Shown here: one piece after another, positions 1-8,425 of the stretch
Layout of the letters: each line of letters opens with the position of its first letter
How positions within the stretch are numbered: the first letter of the stretch is position 1
DNA from: Acidocella aquatica
GTDB lineage: Bacteria > Pseudomonadota > Alphaproteobacteria > Acetobacterales > Acetobacteraceae
NCBI RefSeq assembly: GCF_030160635.1
Contig: NZ_BSOS01000090.1
Span: forward strand, 62,001 to 126,000
DNA: 64,000 nucleotides
Reading direction: 5' to 3'
Made by a program: the position numbers and the translations under genes
Notes under the pieces: model-generated
What the model was told of the DNA's origin: nothing
The model's database searches: none
Seen by the model: only the letters and a program-made list of their open reading frames with translations

Positions 1-864
1 CTGCAGCAGGTGTTTCTGCGTTTTGCCCTGCAATTACGGCCGGATTTAACCGCCGCGCGGCTGCTGCTGGCCAATACGCTCTCCGGCGCGGATAATCCGG
101 CGGCGACCCCCTCCCCTGTTATGTTGCAAAACGCCCTGGATGCCCTGGCACCCGTAACGCCACATGATCCTCTGTTCGCCCCGGTGGCCATGCAGGAAGC
201 CAATTTGCTCGCAAGCCTGGGACGCTCCGCCGACGCCGTCACACTGCTCGACAAGTTGATCGCGATAAGCCCGCAGGACCCGGGCCTGCTGGCGACCGCC
301 GGAGACACGTTGCGCGCCGCCAATGAGATGGAGGCGGCAATTCCCTATTACAGCAAGGCGATTGCGGCCATGGGTGACCCGCCGCCGCCGGCCGCGTGGT
401 CATTGTTCTTTGACCGCGGCATTTGCGAAGATACGGTGAAGGACTGGGCGGCGGCGGAACCTGACATGCTGCAGGCGTTGGCGCTGGGGCCGAACCAGCC
501 GTATGTGCTGAACTATATAGGTTACACCTGGGCCATGAAGGGTGAAAAACTGGACGAGGCGCAGGCGATGCTGGAGCGCGCAATGGCGCTTGACCCCAAT
601 GACGGCGCGGTGATCGACTCGCTGGGCTATGTGAACATGAAGCGGGGCAATATCCAGACCGCGCTAAGTCTGTTGACGCAGGCGGTGCAGCTCTCGCCCG
701 ACGATGCCGAAGTGAATGGGCATCTGGGTGATGCATTCTGGCAGGCGGGCGAGAAACTGCAGGCGGCGTATCAGTGGCAGCGCGCCCTTTCGCTGGGGCC
801 GGATGCGAAGCTGGAAGCCGAGCTGAAGGCGAAGATCCAGCAGAATTTTCCGCCGGTTTCATGA
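1..864 (+). CDS. TPR-repeat protein, 5' end outside window
   Basis: The frame is open from base 1 and stops at TGA 862-864, so the gene starts upstream of the window and only about 287 C-terminal residues are visible. They form consecutive helical TPR units: clear repeats include 'LDEAQAMLERAMALDPND' and the next unit 'IQTALSLLTQAVQLSPDD', each with the usual small/aromatic spacing and a closing Asp-Pro type turn. TPR proteins are scaffolds for protein contacts, often at the envelope in alphaproteobacteria; no catalytic domain is visible. The stop overlaps the ispE start as ATGA, so the two are almost certainly co-transcribed. The specific partner is unknown. Confidence 0.85.
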   Translation: MQQVFLRFALQLRPDLTAARLLLANTLSGADNPAATPSPVMLQNALDALAPVTPHDPLFAPVAMQEANLLASLGRSADAVTLLDKLIAISPQDPGLLATAGDTLRAANEMEAAIPYYSKAIAAMGDPPPPAAWSLFFDRGICEDTVKDWAAAEPDMLQALALGPNQPYVLNYIGYTWAMKGEKLDEAQAMLERAMALDPNDGAVIDSLGYVNMKRGNIQTALSLLTQAVQLSPDDAEVNGHLGDAFWQAGEKLQAAYQWQRALSLGPDAKLEAELKAKIQQNFPPVS

Positions 865-1709
865 TGCTGCGGCGTTTTGCACCGGCGAAGGTGAATTTGT
901 TCCTGCATGTCACCGGTAAACGGGCGGATGGGTATCATTTGCTCGACAGTCTGGCGGTGTTTCCCGCCGTGGGGGATGTGGTGGGCGTGGCACCCGGCGA
1001 GGCGCTGACGCTTAGCCTCTCTGGGCGGTTTGGCGGGGTGTTGCGGGCGGAGCCGGATAATCTTTTGTTGCGCGCGGCGCGGGCGTTGCGGCCCGATGGG
1101 CATGCGGCGCTTTCGCTCGAGAAAAACCTGCCGGTGGCGTCAGGCATTGGCGGCGGCTCGGCCGATGCCGCGGCGGCGTTGCGGTTGCTGGCGCGCTACT
1201 GGGGCATAAAGGCGCCTCTGGAGGAGATTGCCCTTGGGCTGGGGGCGGATGTGCCGGTTTGTCTGGACTCGAAACCGGCGCGGATGGGCGGAATTGGCGA
1301 GGTTTTATCCCCGGCGCCGGCGCTGCCCCAATTTGGCATGGTGCTGGTGAATCCGGGGGTGGCGGTGCCCACGCCGGCGGTGTTTCGCGCGCGGCGGGGG
1401 GGATTTACGCCACCGGCGGAACTGGCGGACCGCTGGGCGGATGCGGCTGGCATGGCGGCTGATCTGGCGCGGTGCACGAATGATCTGCAGGCGGCGGCAA
1501 TCGGGATTGAGCCGGTGATCGGCGAGGTGCTGAACGCGCTGGCGGAGCTGCCCGGCGCGCTGCTGGCGCGCATGAGCGGCTCCGGCGCGACATGCTTCGC
1601 GTTGTTTGCCACGCCGGCGCAAGCGGCGGCGGCGGCGGGGGGGATAAACCAGCCGGGCTGGTGGTGTTGGGGTGGGGGGCTTTACGACCCTGCCCTTGCC
1701 GACATATGA
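861..1709 (+). CDS. ispE: 4-diphosphocytidyl-2-C-methyl-D-erythritol kinase
   Basis: IspE phosphorylates CDP-methylerythritol with ATP, the fourth step of the non-mevalonate (MEP) isoprenoid pathway in the cytosol. The 282-residue protein starts with the family N-terminus 'APAKVNLFLHVTGKRADGYH', carries the GHMP-kinase glycine/serine loop 'GIGGGSADAA' near residue 95 and the C-terminal GHMP motif 'RMSGSGATCFALF' near residue 235. The start at 861 is chosen because the family N-terminus begins there; the open frame continues upstream only inside the TPR gene. It overlaps that gene by 4 nt. The C-terminal residues after about 255 are low complexity and divergent. The identification is firm. Confidence 0.96.
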   Translation: MMLRRFAPAKVNLFLHVTGKRADGYHLLDSLAVFPAVGDVVGVAPGEALTLSLSGRFGGVLRAEPDNLLLRAARALRPDGHAALSLEKNLPVASGIGGGSADAAAALRLLARYWGIKAPLEEIALGLGADVPVCLDSKPARMGGIGEVLSPAPALPQFGMVLVNPGVAVPTPAVFRARRGGFTPPAELADRWADAAGMAADLARCTNDLQAAAIGIEPVIGEVLNALAELPGALLARMSGSGATCFALFATPAQAAAAAGGINQPGWWCWGGGLYDPALADI

Positions 1710-1720
1710 GCAGGGCGCAT

Positions 1721-1795
1721 TGGGACGTCGCCAAGTGGTAAGGCAGCGGATTTTGATTCCGCCATTCGGAGGTTCGAATCCTCCCGTCCCAGCCA
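1721..1795 (+). tRNA. tRNA-Gln (anticodon TTG)
   Basis: The acceptor stem TGGGACG (1721-1727) pairs with CGTCCCA (1785-1791), followed by discriminator G and an encoded CCA (1793-1795). The anticodon loop contains TTTTGAT, giving anticodon TTG, and the T arm GGTTCGAATC is canonical. It lies 11 nt after the ispE stop, in the same direction. Confidence 0.97.
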
Positions 1796-1875
1796 GCTAA
1801 ACTTTTCCGCGAAATATCAGCCGGTTTTGGGCAGTGACCCGAAAGCAGGCGGCGCGGCCATAACTGATGTTAAGC

Positions 1876-1966
1876 AGTCATGCCGGGGTCATCGCACTCA
1901 GTCCAGAGGGCGATTCAGACCCCGGCTTTTGCCGCTGAGCGGGGCAAGCCGGGGTCATCGCACTCT
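1876..1966. repeat. Direct repeat enclosing a long imperfect hairpin
   Basis: The motif GCCGGGGTCATCGCACTC occurs at 1882-1899 and again at 1949-1966. The second copy also closes a stem: GACCCCGGCTT (1918-1928) pairs perfectly with AAGCCGGGGTC (1946-1956), and the loop contains a smaller CCGC/GCGG stem. It lies between tRNA-Gln and the convergent enoyl-CoA hydratase gene, so it may act as a bidirectional terminator or be a REP-type element. No T-tract follows the stem. The terminal ATCGCACTC also ends the 42.3-kb palindrome. Confidence 0.6.
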
Positions 1967-1981
1967 CTAAAAATGAATGAA

Positions 1982-2755
1982 CTAAGAATGAGTGAAATTC
2001 GCGGGGCGCTTCTCAACGAAGGCGGCCATGCCTTCCTTCTGGTCGTTGGTGGCGAATTGCGAATGGAACAACCGGCGCTCGAAGAAAATACCTTCGCGCA
2101 ACGAGGATTCAAAGGCGCGCGAGACGGTCTCCTTGGTCATCATCGCAATCGGCTTGGACATGGAAGCGATGGTGGTGGCGATCTTCAGGGCTTCTTCCAC
2201 GAGCTCGGTGGCGGGGAAGATGCGTGCCACGAGCCCGGCGCGTTCGGCTTCCTCGGCGCCCATCATGCGGCCGGTGAGGCACATTTCCATCGCCTTCGCC
2301 TTGCCGACGGCGCGGGTGAGCCGCTGCGAGCCGCCCATGCCGGGCATCACGCCAAGCTTGATCTCCGGCTGGCCAAACTTCGCGGTATCGGCTGCCAGCA
2401 AAATGTCGCACATCATCGCCAGCTCGCAGCCGCCGCCCAGCGCGAAGCCCGCGACCGCCGCGATGAGCGGGGTGCGCAGCGCGGTCAGCCGGTCCCAGGT
2501 GGAGAAGAAATCGCTCAGATAGGCTTCCATATAGGTCTTGCTCTGCATCTCCTTGATGTCCGCCCCGGCGGCAAAGGCCTTGGCCGAGCCGGTGATGAGG
2601 ATGGCGCCGGTCTCGTTCGAGCGGTCAAACGCCTCGGCGGCGGTGACCAGCTCGTTCATCAGCTGGCTGTTCAGCGCGTTCAGCGCCTGCGGGCGGTTGA
2701 GGGTGATCTGGCCGACGCGGCCTTTCTGTTCGACGATAATGGTCTCATAACTCAT
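1982..2755 (-). CDS. enoyl-CoA hydratase (crotonase family)
   Basis: This hydratase adds water across the double bond of 2-trans-enoyl-CoA in fatty-acid or short-chain acyl-CoA degradation. The 257-residue protein shows the crotonase oxyanion-hole motif '[10 protein letters not shown]', the first catalytic glutamate in '[11 protein letters not shown]' and the second in '[14 protein letters not shown]', spaced as in mitochondrial crotonase. The start is ATG at 2755 (MSYETIIVE); the open frame extends upstream but without homology. The start overlaps the ispD stop as ATGA, so it is translated from the ispD transcript, an unusual pairing. The substrate cannot be told from sequence; the family is certain. 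Confidence 0.94.
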   Translation of the reverse strand: MSYETIIVEQKGRVGQITLNRPQALNALNSQLMNELVTAAEAFDRSNETGAILITGSAKAFAAGADIKEMQSKTYMEAYLSDFFSTWDRLTALRTPLIAAVAGFALGGGCELAMMCDILLAADTAKFGQPEIKLGVMPGMGGSQRLTRAVGKAKAMEMCLTGRMMGAEEAERAGLVARIFPATELVEEALKIATTIASMSKPIAMMTKETVSRAFESSLREGIFFERRLFHSQFATNDQKEGMAAFVEKRPANFTHS

Positions 2756-3444
2756 GGTGTGGCTCCTTCCTGAAGCTTGGTTTTTAGAAAAATCTCGGCG
2801 CGTTGCAGGTCCTGCGCGGTGGTGATCTTGAAATTGTCTTCCGAGCCCAGGACCATTTCCACCGGCATGCCCAGATGCTCGGCGATCATGCAATCGTCGG
2901 TGAACTCAATCCCCAGCCCTTGCACCTGGCGGTGCGCGGCCAAAATGGCGGCGTAGCCGAAGCCCTGCGGGGTTTGCGCGCGGTAGAGATTGGCGCGGTC
3001 CACCGTGGCGGTGACGCGGCCGTTTTCCACGCGCTTGAGCGTATCGGCCAGGGGCACGCCGGCGAGCGCGCAAGGGGAGCGCTCCAGCGCCTCCAGCACG
3101 GCGGAAATGGTGGTGTGGGTGATAAAGGGCCGCACCGCGTCATGGATCAGCACTTTGGCGGGGTTCAGCCCGGCGACCCCCTCCAGCCCGAGACGCACCG
3201 AATCCTGCCGCGCGGCGCCGCCCAACAGCGGCGGGAGGATGCTCAGCCCGGCGGTGGCGGCGGCGTAGAGAGCGCTGTCATCGGGGTGGATGAGCACCTG
3301 CACGGCGCCGATGCGCGGATGCGAGGCCAGGGCCTGGATGGTGTGGCGCAGAATCGGCTGCCCGGCCAACGGCAGATATTGCTTGGGCAGCGGCCCGCCC
3401 AGACGGTAGCCGCGGCCGGCGGCAACGATGATCGCGATGTTCAT
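2752..3444 (-). CDS. ispD: 2-C-methyl-D-erythritol 4-phosphate cytidylyltransferase
   Basis: IspD couples CTP to MEP, the third MEP-pathway step. The protein begins '[17 protein letters not shown]' with the nucleotide-binding glycine-rich loop, then '[15 protein letters not shown]', '[10 protein letters not shown]' and '[14 protein letters not shown]', all family hallmarks. At 230 residues it is monofunctional: it ends in '[13 protein letters not shown]' with no IspF domain, unlike the IspDF fusion of many alphaproteobacteria. ATG 3444 is chosen because homology starts there. It sits on the opposite strand, about 1.7 kb from ispE, and is coupled to the downstream enoyl-CoA hydratase gene. Confidence 0.95.
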   Translation of the reverse strand: MNIAIIVAAGRGYRLGGPLPKQYLPLAGQPILRHTIQALASHPRIGAVQVLIHPDDSALYAAATAGLSILPPLLGGAARQDSVRLGLEGVAGLNPAKVLIHDAVRPFITHTTISAVLEALERSPCALAGVPLADTLKRVENGRVTATVDRANLYRAQTPQGFGYAAILAAHRQVQGLGIEFTDDCMIAEHLGMPVEMVLGSEDNFKITTAQDLQRAEIFLKTKLQEGATP

Positions 3445-3745
3445 ACTTGTCCCTGCACCAAAATGAGCGGCCAATTTACCCCCCGATAAGCACGCGGCCC
3501 GGAAAGGTTCAACTTCCCGCGGGGTTTGTCCCAACCTCTGGCCCCGCAGGGAGTTATGAATAGTTAACCAAAACCCCGTTTATATTGCGAAGGCGGGTGA
3601 ACTGTGTAACTGTTTCGATAGAAAAACCGTGGGGATTTTTGAAACCGCAAAAAAATGCCGTCCGTAGCAGATCGTGCCCGGTTGAATTGCGCCGCAATTT
3701 AACCGGCTGGTTAGGTTCGCCTTTAACCCGCGGCGTCACGCGCGG
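3445..3745. other. Intergenic region between divergent ispD and GGDEF-EAL genes
   Basis: These 301 bases separate two divergent genes and must hold both promoters. The stretch around 3550-3720 is noticeably A+T richer than its surroundings. No convincing gene, RNA or repeat is visible; the small open frames here have no start context or recognisable product. Confidence 0.5.
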
Positions 3746-5692
3746 ATGCCGGGCGCCGGTGCAATGCTGAATACAGCGCAAATTTCGCTTGCCGAGGTGA
3801 TGCGTGACCGGCGCAGGCAACTCAGCACCCGGCTGGCCGCGGGGCTTACCCAAATGGTCTGTGGCGGTCTGCTGCTTGGCTGGACCTGGAGCATTCCCCT
3901 GATGACGGCATATATCAGCCTCCAGGGGGTGGAGGTCTTCTATTTCTCGGCCGTGAAACGCGATATCCCACCCCATGAAGGCCGCGAACATGTCATCGCC
4001 CTGACGATCATCGCCCTGAGTTCGGTCTTGTTCGGGGCTGCGACCATGCTGCTTGGCCAAAAACTGGGAAGCTGGGGCGATGTGACCGCTGCTTTTTTGC
4101 TCTGCGGCACGATTCTGAACTCCGTTTTGATCACCATTGGCTGCCTGGCGGCGTTTCAAGCCATGGTTTTTCCTTATCTTGTCTATTTCTGCTTGCTGCC
4201 GTTCAACACCCTGTCACGGCATGAAGGCCCGTCCCTGCCGGTTCTTCTGAGCCTGCTCGCCTCCGGCCTGTTTCTGGTTACAAGCGTCGGGCAGATCTGG
4301 CAGCGATGGAGTCGTAATAAAGCGGCTGAAATTTTGGCCGTGCGGCGCTATGTCGCCGAACGCGACGCCAATGAGGAACGGCTGCTGCTGCTCTCGCAGC
4401 AGGACGCGCTGACCGGGCTATTGAACCGCAACGCGCTGCGGGCGCAACTCGCCCGCAATATCCGTAGCGCCGGGGCGCTTCTGCTGATCGACCTGGACGG
4501 TTTCAAATATGTCAACGATACGCTGGGCCATTCCGCCGGGGACCGGGTTTTGGGCGAGATTTCCGAGCGGATTCAGCGCGCCGCACAGCCACCGGACACC
4601 GCGGCGCGGCTCGGCGGGGATGAATTCGCGTTACTGCTGCCCGGCGTGACCGGCCCGGTCGCGGTCATGGCCAGGGCTGATCTGCTGATTACGGAGATTT
4701 CGCAGCCGGTCATGCTGGATGGCCACCCGATCAACATCGGCGCGAGCATCGGCATCGCCATCCACCCGCTGCATGGCAAAGACCCCGAACAACTCTTCGC
4801 CAATGCCGATCTGGCACTTTACCAGGCCAAGGCGGAAGGCCGGCATTGCGCGCGCATCTACCACGCGGGCTTACGCGCCCAGGCTCAAGGCAAGGTGCTG
4901 CGCGACACAGAGCTGCGCCTGGCGCTGGAACGCGGCGAGTTTGAGATGTTCTACCAGCCGCAGGTTCGCCTGGCCGATGGCGCATTGACGGGGGCGGAAG
5001 CGCTGCTGCGCTGGCGCCATCCCGAGCAGGGCCTGCTCACCCCGGAGCATTTCCTGAGCGCGCTGGAGGGCGGGCTGCTCTCGGCCCGCGTCGGCGCCTG
5101 GGTGATCGAGACCGCCTGCCGCCAGGCGGCACTCTGGCGGGCGCAGGGAAAGGCTGATTTCCGGATCGGGGTGAATATTTTTGGCGCGCAGTTTCGCTCC
5201 GGCAATCTGGTGGAATGGGTGGTGCGCACCTGCGCGGCCGCCGGACTGCCTCCGGAGGCGCTGGAACTCGAAATTACCGAAAACATCATCCTGCGGCATG
5301 AGGATGATATCATCGCTCCATTGCAGGAGTTGCGCGAGCTGGGGGTGGGCGTTGCGTTTGATGATTACGGCACGGGCTTCGCCTCGCTCAGCATGCTCAC
5401 GCGCTTTCCCGTGTCGCGGCTGAAGATCGACCGCAGTTTTACGCACTCCATCTGCGACAACCAGGCGGAAGCCGCCGTGATTCATGCCGTGCTCGCGCTG
5501 GCCCGCTCGTTGCACCTGAAGGTAACGGCGGAGGGAATTGAGTCCAAGGCACAGGCCCTCGCCCTGGTGCGGGAAGGCTGCGATGAGGGCCAGGGTTATT
5601 ATTTTGGCCGCCCCATGAATGCCGCCGCCTTTGCCCGCACGTTCAATCTTGGCGTGGCCGGCGCAACCGCCCGGCAACCATCGCGCTTGTAA
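3746..5692 (+). CDS. Membrane-anchored GGDEF-EAL cyclic-di-GMP protein
   Basis: A 648-residue protein with about five N-terminal membrane helices (residues 30-190), then a GGDEF domain (about 210-370) and an EAL domain (about 385-640). The cyclase signature GGDEF is intact (residues 290-294). The inhibitory I-site, RxxD five residues upstream, reads QPPD, so product feedback is probably lost. The phosphodiesterase signature EALLRW (from residue 418), 'DDYGTGFASLSML' and 'AEGIES' keep the metal and catalytic residues, so both activities are possible. There is no PAS or HAMP domain; the membrane part may be the sensor. It is monocistronic. Confidence 0.93.
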   Translation: MPGAGAMLNTAQISLAEVMRDRRRQLSTRLAAGLTQMVCGGLLLGWTWSIPLMTAYISLQGVEVFYFSAVKRDIPPHEGREHVIALTIIALSSVLFGAATMLLGQKLGSWGDVTAAFLLCGTILNSVLITIGCLAAFQAMVFPYLVYFCLLPFNTLSRHEGPSLPVLLSLLASGLFLVTSVGQIWQRWSRNKAAEILAVRRYVAERDANEERLLLLSQQDALTGLLNRNALRAQLARNIRSAGALLLIDLDGFKYVNDTLGHSAGDRVLGEISERIQRAAQPPDTAARLGGDEFALLLPGVTGPVAVMARADLLITEISQPVMLDGHPINIGASIGIAIHPLHGKDPEQLFANADLALYQAKAEGRHCARIYHAGLRAQAQGKVLRDTELRLALERGEFEMFYQPQVRLADGALTGAEALLRWRHPEQGLLTPEHFLSALEGGLLSARVGAWVIETACRQAALWRAQGKADFRIGVNIFGAQFRSGNLVEWVVRTCAAAGLPPEALELEITENIILRHEDDIIAPLQELRELGVGVAFDDYGTGFASLSMLTRFPVSRLKIDRSFTHSICDNQAEAAVIHAVLALARSLHLKVTAEGIESKAQALALVREGCDEGQGYYFGRPMNAAAFARTFNLGVAGATARQPSRL

Positions 5693-5713
5693 ATTTACCG
5701 TGGACCGCACCCT

Positions 5714-5738
5714 TTTATAGGGTGGGGGGGTATGTTAT
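5714..5738 (+). promoter_or_regulatory. Candidate G-tract operator for DmeR
   Basis: The sequence TATAGGGTGGGGGGGTATG lies just upstream of dmeR. RcnR/FrmR/DmeR repressors bind G- or C-tracts flanked by A/T-rich inverted bases, and the layout here (TA, G-run, TA) fits. It would place the operator at the transcription start, allowing metal-relieved autorepression of dmeRF. This is inference from the pattern. Confidence 0.5.
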
Positions 5739-5746
5739 CAGGCGGC

Positions 5747-6025
5747 ATGACCCATACCGTCCGCGGCAAACAAAAGCTCCTGGCGCGCGTGCGCCGGATC
5801 AAAGGCCAGATTGACGCCATTGAGCGCACGCTGGAGGCGGAGGCGGGCTGCGAGCAGGTGATGCATCTGATCGCGGCCGTGCGCGGGGCCATCGCCGGGC
5901 TGATGGCCGAGGTGGTGGAGGAGCATGTGATGACGCATCTGGTGGACCCTGAAAAATACCCCGGCGCGCTGAACACCGAAGGTGCTGAGCAATTGCTCGG
6001 CGTGATCAGAACCTATTTGAAATGA
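5747..6025 (+). CDS. dmeR: RcnR/CsoR-family Ni(II)/Co(II)-responsive repressor
   Basis: This small all-helical repressor senses cytosolic Ni/Co and controls the adjacent exporter. Starting at ATG 5747 (MTHTVRGK) the 92-residue protein has His3, Cys35, His60 and His64, exactly the four RcnR metal ligands. FrmR-type formaldehyde sensors lack His3 and His64. An upstream in-frame ATG at 5732 would move His3 away from the N-terminus and falls inside the putative operator, so 5747 is preferred; AGG lies 4 nt before it. dmeF follows 7 nt later. By analogy with Rhizobium DmeR-DmeF, metal binding should release repression. Confidence 0.9.
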   Translation: MTHTVRGKQKLLARVRRIKGQIDAIERTLEAEAGCEQVMHLIAAVRGAIAGLMAEVVEEHVMTHLVDPEKYPGALNTEGAEQLLGVIRTYLK

Positions 6026-6032
6026 GATTGCC

Positions 6033-7259
6033 ATGACCGAGACCAGACCGGCCGCTACCGCCCATGATCATGTGTTTCTGGGCGGCACCCATGCGCAGAA
6101 CGAGCGCCGCACATGGATCGTGATCTGGCTCTGCGCCGCCATGATGGTGCTGGAGATTGTTGGCGGGTGGTGGTTCGGCTCGATCGCGCTGGTGGCCGAT
6201 GGGCTGCACATGAGCACCCATGCGGGCGCCTTGTTGCTGGCGGCATTGGCCTACACCTTTGCCCGCAGGCACGCGCATGACCCGCGCTTCTCGTTTGGCA
6301 CCGGCAAGCTTGGCGACCTCGCGGGGTTCACCTCCGCGATCATCCTCGGCATGATCGCGCTGTTGATCGGCTTTGAGGCGGTGCGCCGGTTTTTTGCGCC
6401 GGTGCCAATTCATTTTAATCAGGCGATCCCGATTGCCGTGCTGGGGTTGGTTGTGAACGTGGTCAGCGCCTGGCTGCTGAGCGGCGGGCACGACCATGGG
6501 CATAGCCATGGGCATGATCACGCGCATGACCACCCGCATGATGAGGTGCGCCGCCTGGAAACGCAAAATGGCTCGCTGAGCCTGGAGATTTTCGAGGAGG
6601 GCGTCCCGCCTTGCTTCCGGCTGTATGCCGGGACGGCCCCCCTGCCCGCCACCGCGCGGATCGAGATTTCCCGCCCCGATGGCCGCGCCGAAACCTTCAC
6701 CATGCTCTCGCGCGGCGGCTATCTGGAGTCGGCCGAGGAGATTCCCGAGCCGCATGAATTCAGCGCCACCACGTATATCAACGGTGAGAGCCATACGGTT
6801 GTGTACGCCGAACACCAGCACGCGCACGAGAAAACCGGGCGTGACAACAATATGCGCGCGGCGCTGGTGCATGTGATGGCTGATGCCGCCGTCTCCGTGC
6901 TGGTCATCATCGGCCTGTTCACCGCAAAACTCTTTGGTCTGATGTGGATGGATCCGCTGGCCGGCATCGTCGGCGCCTGTGTTATCGCGAGCTGGGCGGT
7001 GGGCCTGGTGCGCGACACCGGGGGCATCCTGCTCGATATGAACCCGGACCAGGATATGGCGCAAACCATGCGCGAGACCATCGAGGAGGGTGGCGACGAG
7101 CTGGCTGATCTGCACCTCTGGCGCCTGGGGCCGGGGCATTTGGGCGCCATTGTGTCGGTGACCACCAGCCAGGGCCGCGATGCGGAATATTACCGCACCC
7201 GCCTGCAACGTTTCCGCGCGCTCTCGCATATCACGGTGGAAGTGCGGCCGGCGGCTTAG
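6033..7259 (+). CDS. dmeF: CDF-family Co(II)/Ni(II) efflux transporter with extra loop domain
   Basis: DmeF exports Co/Ni from the cytosol in exchange for protons. The 408-residue protein begins with the DmeF hallmark 'HDHVFLGGTH' followed by 'NERRTW'. It shows the TM2 site 'ADGLHMSTH' (about 55-63), the matching TM5 'HVMADA', a His-rich loop at 153-169 (GHDHGHSHGHDHAHDHPH) and the family motif DNNMRAALVH at 271-280. Between the His loop and TM5 lies an additional segment, residues about 176-265, with alternating hydrophobic and charged pattern suggesting a beta-rich domain; usual DmeF loops lack it. It is co-transcribed with dmeR. Its 3' end overlaps the convergent yceI gene by 4 nt. Confidence 0.92.
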   Translation: MTETRPAATAHDHVFLGGTHAQNERRTWIVIWLCAAMMVLEIVGGWWFGSIALVADGLHMSTHAGALLLAALAYTFARRHAHDPRFSFGTGKLGDLAGFTSAIILGMIALLIGFEAVRRFFAPVPIHFNQAIPIAVLGLVVNVVSAWLLSGGHDHGHSHGHDHAHDHPHDEVRRLETQNGSLSLEIFEEGVPPCFRLYAGTAPLPATARIEISRPDGRAETFTMLSRGGYLESAEEIPEPHEFSATTYINGESHTVVYAEHQHAHEKTGRDNNMRAALVHVMADAAVSVLVIIGLFTAKLFGLMWMDPLAGIVGACVIASWAVGLVRDTGGILLDMNPDQDMAQTMRETIEEGGDELADLHLWRLGPGHLGAIVSVTTSQGRDAEYYRTRLQRFRALSHITVEVRPAA

Positions 7260-7810
7260 TTTTTGTTCGCCACCAGGGTGAAGTTGACACCGGCGGTGAA
7301 CGAGACCCAGTCGCCGGTGGCCCAATTACCCTGGCCGACGCCGTAATCAGTGCGCTTGAGCGCGACCTGCCCCTTGGCCACGGCCTGATTGCCGGTGACA
7401 ACCAGTGAGAACGGCAGGGTCAGCTTCTGGCTGATGCCGCGAATCGTCAGCGTGCCGGTGGTCTGGTAGTTCGCCCCGCCCTCGGGCGTGAAGCCCGTGG
7501 CCTCAAACACCGCCTGCGGGAAGGCTGATGCATCGAACCAGTCGGCGCCGGGCATCGCCTCGTCGCGCTGGGTATCGCCGGTTTTGGCGCTCGATGTGGC
7601 GATGGTGATTTTTATATGCGCGGCCTGGGGGGTGGCGGGATCAAAACTGATCTGCGCGCTCCATTGCCCGAATGTTCCCTGAAAGGGCGAGCCGGTCTGC
7701 ACGCCGGAGAAACCCAGCGTGCTTTGCGCGGGTACCATGGTCCAGTTGGCGGCCAGTGCCGGGGAGGAGGCAAGCGCGAGCAGGGTGAGGCCGGAGGCAA
7801 GACGTTTCAT
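7256..7810 (-). CDS. YceI-family periplasmic lipid-binding protein
   Basis: YceI proteins are secreted lipocalin-like beta barrels that bind polyprenyl/quinone-type lipids. The 184-residue precursor has a clear signal peptide (MKRLASGLTLLALASSPALA, cleavage after residue 20). The mature part has the family pattern 'STLGFSGVQTGSPFQGTF', 'DASAFPQAVFEATGF' and 'GTLTIRGISQKLTLP'. It is the last gene of a minus-strand operon azoR-yceI-cytochrome b561-yceI, 12 nt after the b561 gene. The repeated yceI/b561 pairing suggests a quinone or lipid redox role at the inner membrane; the exact ligand is unknown. Confidence 0.92.
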   Translation of the reverse strand: MKRLASGLTLLALASSPALAANWTMVPAQSTLGFSGVQTGSPFQGTFGQWSAQISFDPATPQAAHIKITIATSSAKTGDTQRDEAMPGADWFDASAFPQAVFEATGFTPEGGANYQTTGTLTIRGISQKLTLPFSLVVTGNQAVAKGQVALKRTDYGVGQGNWATGDWVSFTAGVNFTLVANKN

Positions 7811-7822
7811 CGGAGAAATCCT

Positions 7823-8425
7823 TTAAAGAAAGGGAAGCATCCGGCGCAGAATACCGTCGCGCAGGAGGAAATGGTGGCGCAAGGCGGCGGCGGCATGCAG
7901 GCCGAGCAGCGCGATGATCAGAAATGCGAGCCGCGTATGCACGAAGGTGGCGATGGCATCAGCCAGCTTGCCGCCAGCGAACCCGGCGAGACCGGGAAAA
8001 TCCGGCCAGGGAACCAGGCGGAAGAGCACGGTGGGAATATGATACGGCGAGACGGTAACCTCCGCCCAGCCGGTGAGCGGGAGGGCGAACATCAGCGCAT
8101 AAAGCCCCCAATGCGTCGCCTCGGCGGCGAAGCGCTCCAGCGCGGGCATGGTGGCCGGCAAGGCGGGCGGACGATTCGCCAGCCGCCACGCGACACGCAC
8201 AAAAACCGCCAGCAGCACCGTGATGCCGATGGATTTATGCAACTGGTAGAGCTGGAATTTCAGCCCGATGGGGATGGCGAGATGCGTCATGGCGAGGCCC
8301 ATGACGATCTGCACCAGGATACCCAGCGCGATCACCCAATGCAGGATGATCGCGACCGTGTTGTAGCGTGCCGGGGCCACGGGCTTACTTGACGAAGGCC
8401 GCGCTGATGATGAGCGTGACATCAT
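7823..8425 (-). CDS. Cytochrome b561-family membrane protein
   Basis: A four-helix, two-haem inner-membrane electron carrier. The first helix is 'TVAIILHWVIALGILVQIV' with haem-ligand His, then 'LYQLHKSIGITVLL', 'THWGLYALMFALPLTGW' and 'HTRLAFLIIALLGLHAA', giving the expected paired histidines. Length from ATG 8425 is 200 residues, but this start overlaps the upstream yceI gene by 41 nt and its first 14 residues are forced by that frame. GTG at 8380, 4 nt after the yceI stop, gives a protein starting just before the conserved region and may be the true start. It is sandwiched between two yceI genes. Confidence 0.9.
   Translation of the reverse strand: MMSRSSSARPSSSKPVAPARYNTVAIILHWVIALGILVQIVMGLAMTHLAIPIGLKFQLYQLHKSIGITVLLAVFVRVAWRLANRPPALPATMPALERFAAEATHWGLYALMFALPLTGWAEVTVSPYHIPTVLFRLVPWPDFPGLAGFAGGKLADAIATFVHTRLAFLIIALLGLHAAAALRHHFLLRDGILRRMLPFL

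Noticed and set aside
1880-2773. 297-residue plus-strand frame opposite the enoyl-CoA hydratase
   Set aside because: No family resemblance and it begins in the repeat region; the minus-strand crotonase is certain.
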